Assembly: GCA_017411665.1 (NCBI GenBank)
Contig: JAFQPT010000198.1
Coordinates: 1 to 5,306, forward strand
Length of the DNA: 5,306 nt
Reading direction: 5' to 3'
DNA from: Oscillospiraceae bacterium
Lineage (GTDB): Bacteria; Bacillota_A; Clostridia; Oscillospirales; Oscillospiraceae
The notes beneath the pieces were generated by a model. That model saw only the letters and a list, made by a program, of their open reading frames with translations. It was not told the origin of the DNA and did not search any database. Shown here one piece after another: positions 4,846-5,306 of the stretch (the stretch's first letter is position 1; each line of letters starts with the position of its first letter). Position numbers and translations under genes: made by a program.

Positions 4846-4879
4846 AAAAAGGTCATGCACATTGTGCATGACCTTTTTT
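4846..4879 (+). terminator. Strong intrinsic terminator after the CoA-transferase gene
   Basis: A perfect 15-bp stem (4846-4860 with 4864-4878) with a 3-nt loop, core GGTCATGCAC/GTGCATGACC, is followed by six T residues (4874-4879, five of them in the stem). It starts 14 bp past the stop codon. The A-tract on the other side makes it potentially bidirectional. Confidence 0.92.
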
Positions 4880-4895
4880 ATTGCTTCATCAAAAG

Positions 4896-4926
4896 AATGA
4901 GCATAGCTGACTCAGCTATGCTCATT
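4896..4926. repeat. Perfect 14-bp inverted repeat between terminator and ECF sigma gene
   Basis: AATGAGCATAGCTG (4896-4909) is exactly complementary to CAGCTATGCTCATT (4913-4926) around a 3-nt centre. There is no proper T-tract on the plus strand and only four U residues, five bases away, on the minus strand. It lies 25 bp upstream of the ECF promoter candidate. It may be a second terminator, an operator, or a transcription-insulating hairpin. Confidence 0.65.
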
Positions 4927-4951
4927 TGCTGTTAAAAAATTTTGGTGAATA

Positions 4952-4977
4952 TGTAACGAATCGTCTGTTTGAGAGTC
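4952..4977 (+). promoter_or_regulatory. Candidate autoregulatory ECF promoter of the sigma gene
   Basis: TGTAAC (4952-4957), a 16-bp spacer, then AGTC (4974-4977) followed by TAA. It matches the candidate at the DUF218 gene (TGAAAC-N16-CGTC-TA) in spacing and in all but two core bases. The -35 TGTAAC equals the SigX-type form. The start would be near 4984, just before the ribosome site GGAGGTGAT (4991-4999). Many ECF factors activate their own promoter; here that is an inference. Confidence 0.5.
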
Positions 4978-5002
4978 TAATAGGTGACAAGGAGGTGATG
5001 GC

Positions 5003-5306
5003 GTGCAGGACTTTGACCGAATATATGCCGAATACTATGCGGAGGTATATAAATTTGTACTGACCCTGTGTCGGGACGCGGCGCTGGCGGAAGAGATTAC
5101 ACAGGAGTCGTTTTTCAAGGCGCTGAAAAACATCGACAGCTTTCATGGAGATTGTAAAATCGGTACATGGCTATGCAAAATTGCAAAAAATACATTATAC
5201 AGCTATACAAGGAAACAAGACAGGCAAACGGAGCTTTTGGTTGATGGGCTCATCTCGGAGGAAAGCCTGGAGCAGCTGTTTGCGGACAAGGAAACAGCCT
5301 ATGCCA
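5003..5306 (+). CDS. ECF-type RNA polymerase sigma factor, N-terminal part (cut by window end)
   Basis: The first 101 codons of a sigma-70 family ECF factor; the frame is open at the window end. Visible sigma region 2: FDRIYAEYYAEVYKFVLTLC (4-23), AEEITQESFFKALKNID (29-45, region 2.2 core-binding type) and FHGDCKIGTWLCKIAKNTLY (47-66, regions 2.3-2.4 for -10 melting and recognition), then the variable linker. Region 4, which reads the -35, lies outside; the whole protein would be about 160-190 aa. The GTG at 5003-5005 is chosen because GGAGGTGAT (4991-4999) sits directly upstream; the ATG at 4998 is in another frame. An anti-sigma gene commonly follows such factors but is not in view. It is probably envelope-stress responsive, by analogy with SigM/SigV-like relatives and the DUF218 promoter match. 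Confidence 0.9.
   Translation, partial: MQDFDRIYAEYYAEVYKFVLTLCRDAALAEEITQESFFKALKNIDSFHGDCKIGTWLCKIAKNTLYSYTRKQDRQTELLVDGLISEESLEQLFADKETAYA

Overview
The window looks like a chromosomal segment of a Gram-positive gut-type anaerobe, probably a Clostridia/Oscillospiraceae-like Firmicute. The support is strong AAGGAG-type ribosome sites, U-tract terminators, an NlpA-type lipoprotein, consensus sigma-A promoters and 'gagcgaagcg'-rich dispersed repeats. Genus cannot be fixed from the sequence alone.

Layout. Positions 1-1968 (minus strand) hold a methionine-uptake locus read right to left: a consensus promoter (1940-1968), a roughly 350-nt leader, metQ (substrate-binding lipoprotein), a strong terminator, a dispersed inverted-repeat element, and then metN (ATPase, cut by the window edge). 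A permease gene metI would be expected beyond position 1. Positions 2000-2442 hold no convincing gene but a dense run of hairpins. Positions 2440-3222 (minus) encode a membrane-anchored DUF218 (YdcF/SanA/ElyC-like) protein. Positions 3441-4879 (plus) are a stand-alone CaiB-like CoA-transferase with its own promoter and terminator. Positions 4952-5306 (plus) are the promoter and first 101 codons of an ECF sigma factor.

Three things stand out. (1) The metQ leader has the parts of a classical ribosome-mediated attenuator: a 23-codon ORF with seven internal Met codons, then a segment that can pair with the 5' arm of an intrinsic terminator. I see no S-box or T-box there. (2) MetQ appears circularly permuted: the half that is C-terminal in ordinary MetQ follows the lipobox directly, and the normally N-terminal half comes last. 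(3) The DUF218 gene is preceded by TGAAAC-N16-CGTC, the form of a SigM-type ECF promoter. A close relative, TGTAAC-N16-AGTC, precedes the ECF sigma gene, suggesting a small envelope-stress regulon with autoregulation.

Working together: the met genes would import methionine when translation senses Met shortage. The sigma factor may drive itself and the DUF218 gene. The CoA-transferase appears independent of both.
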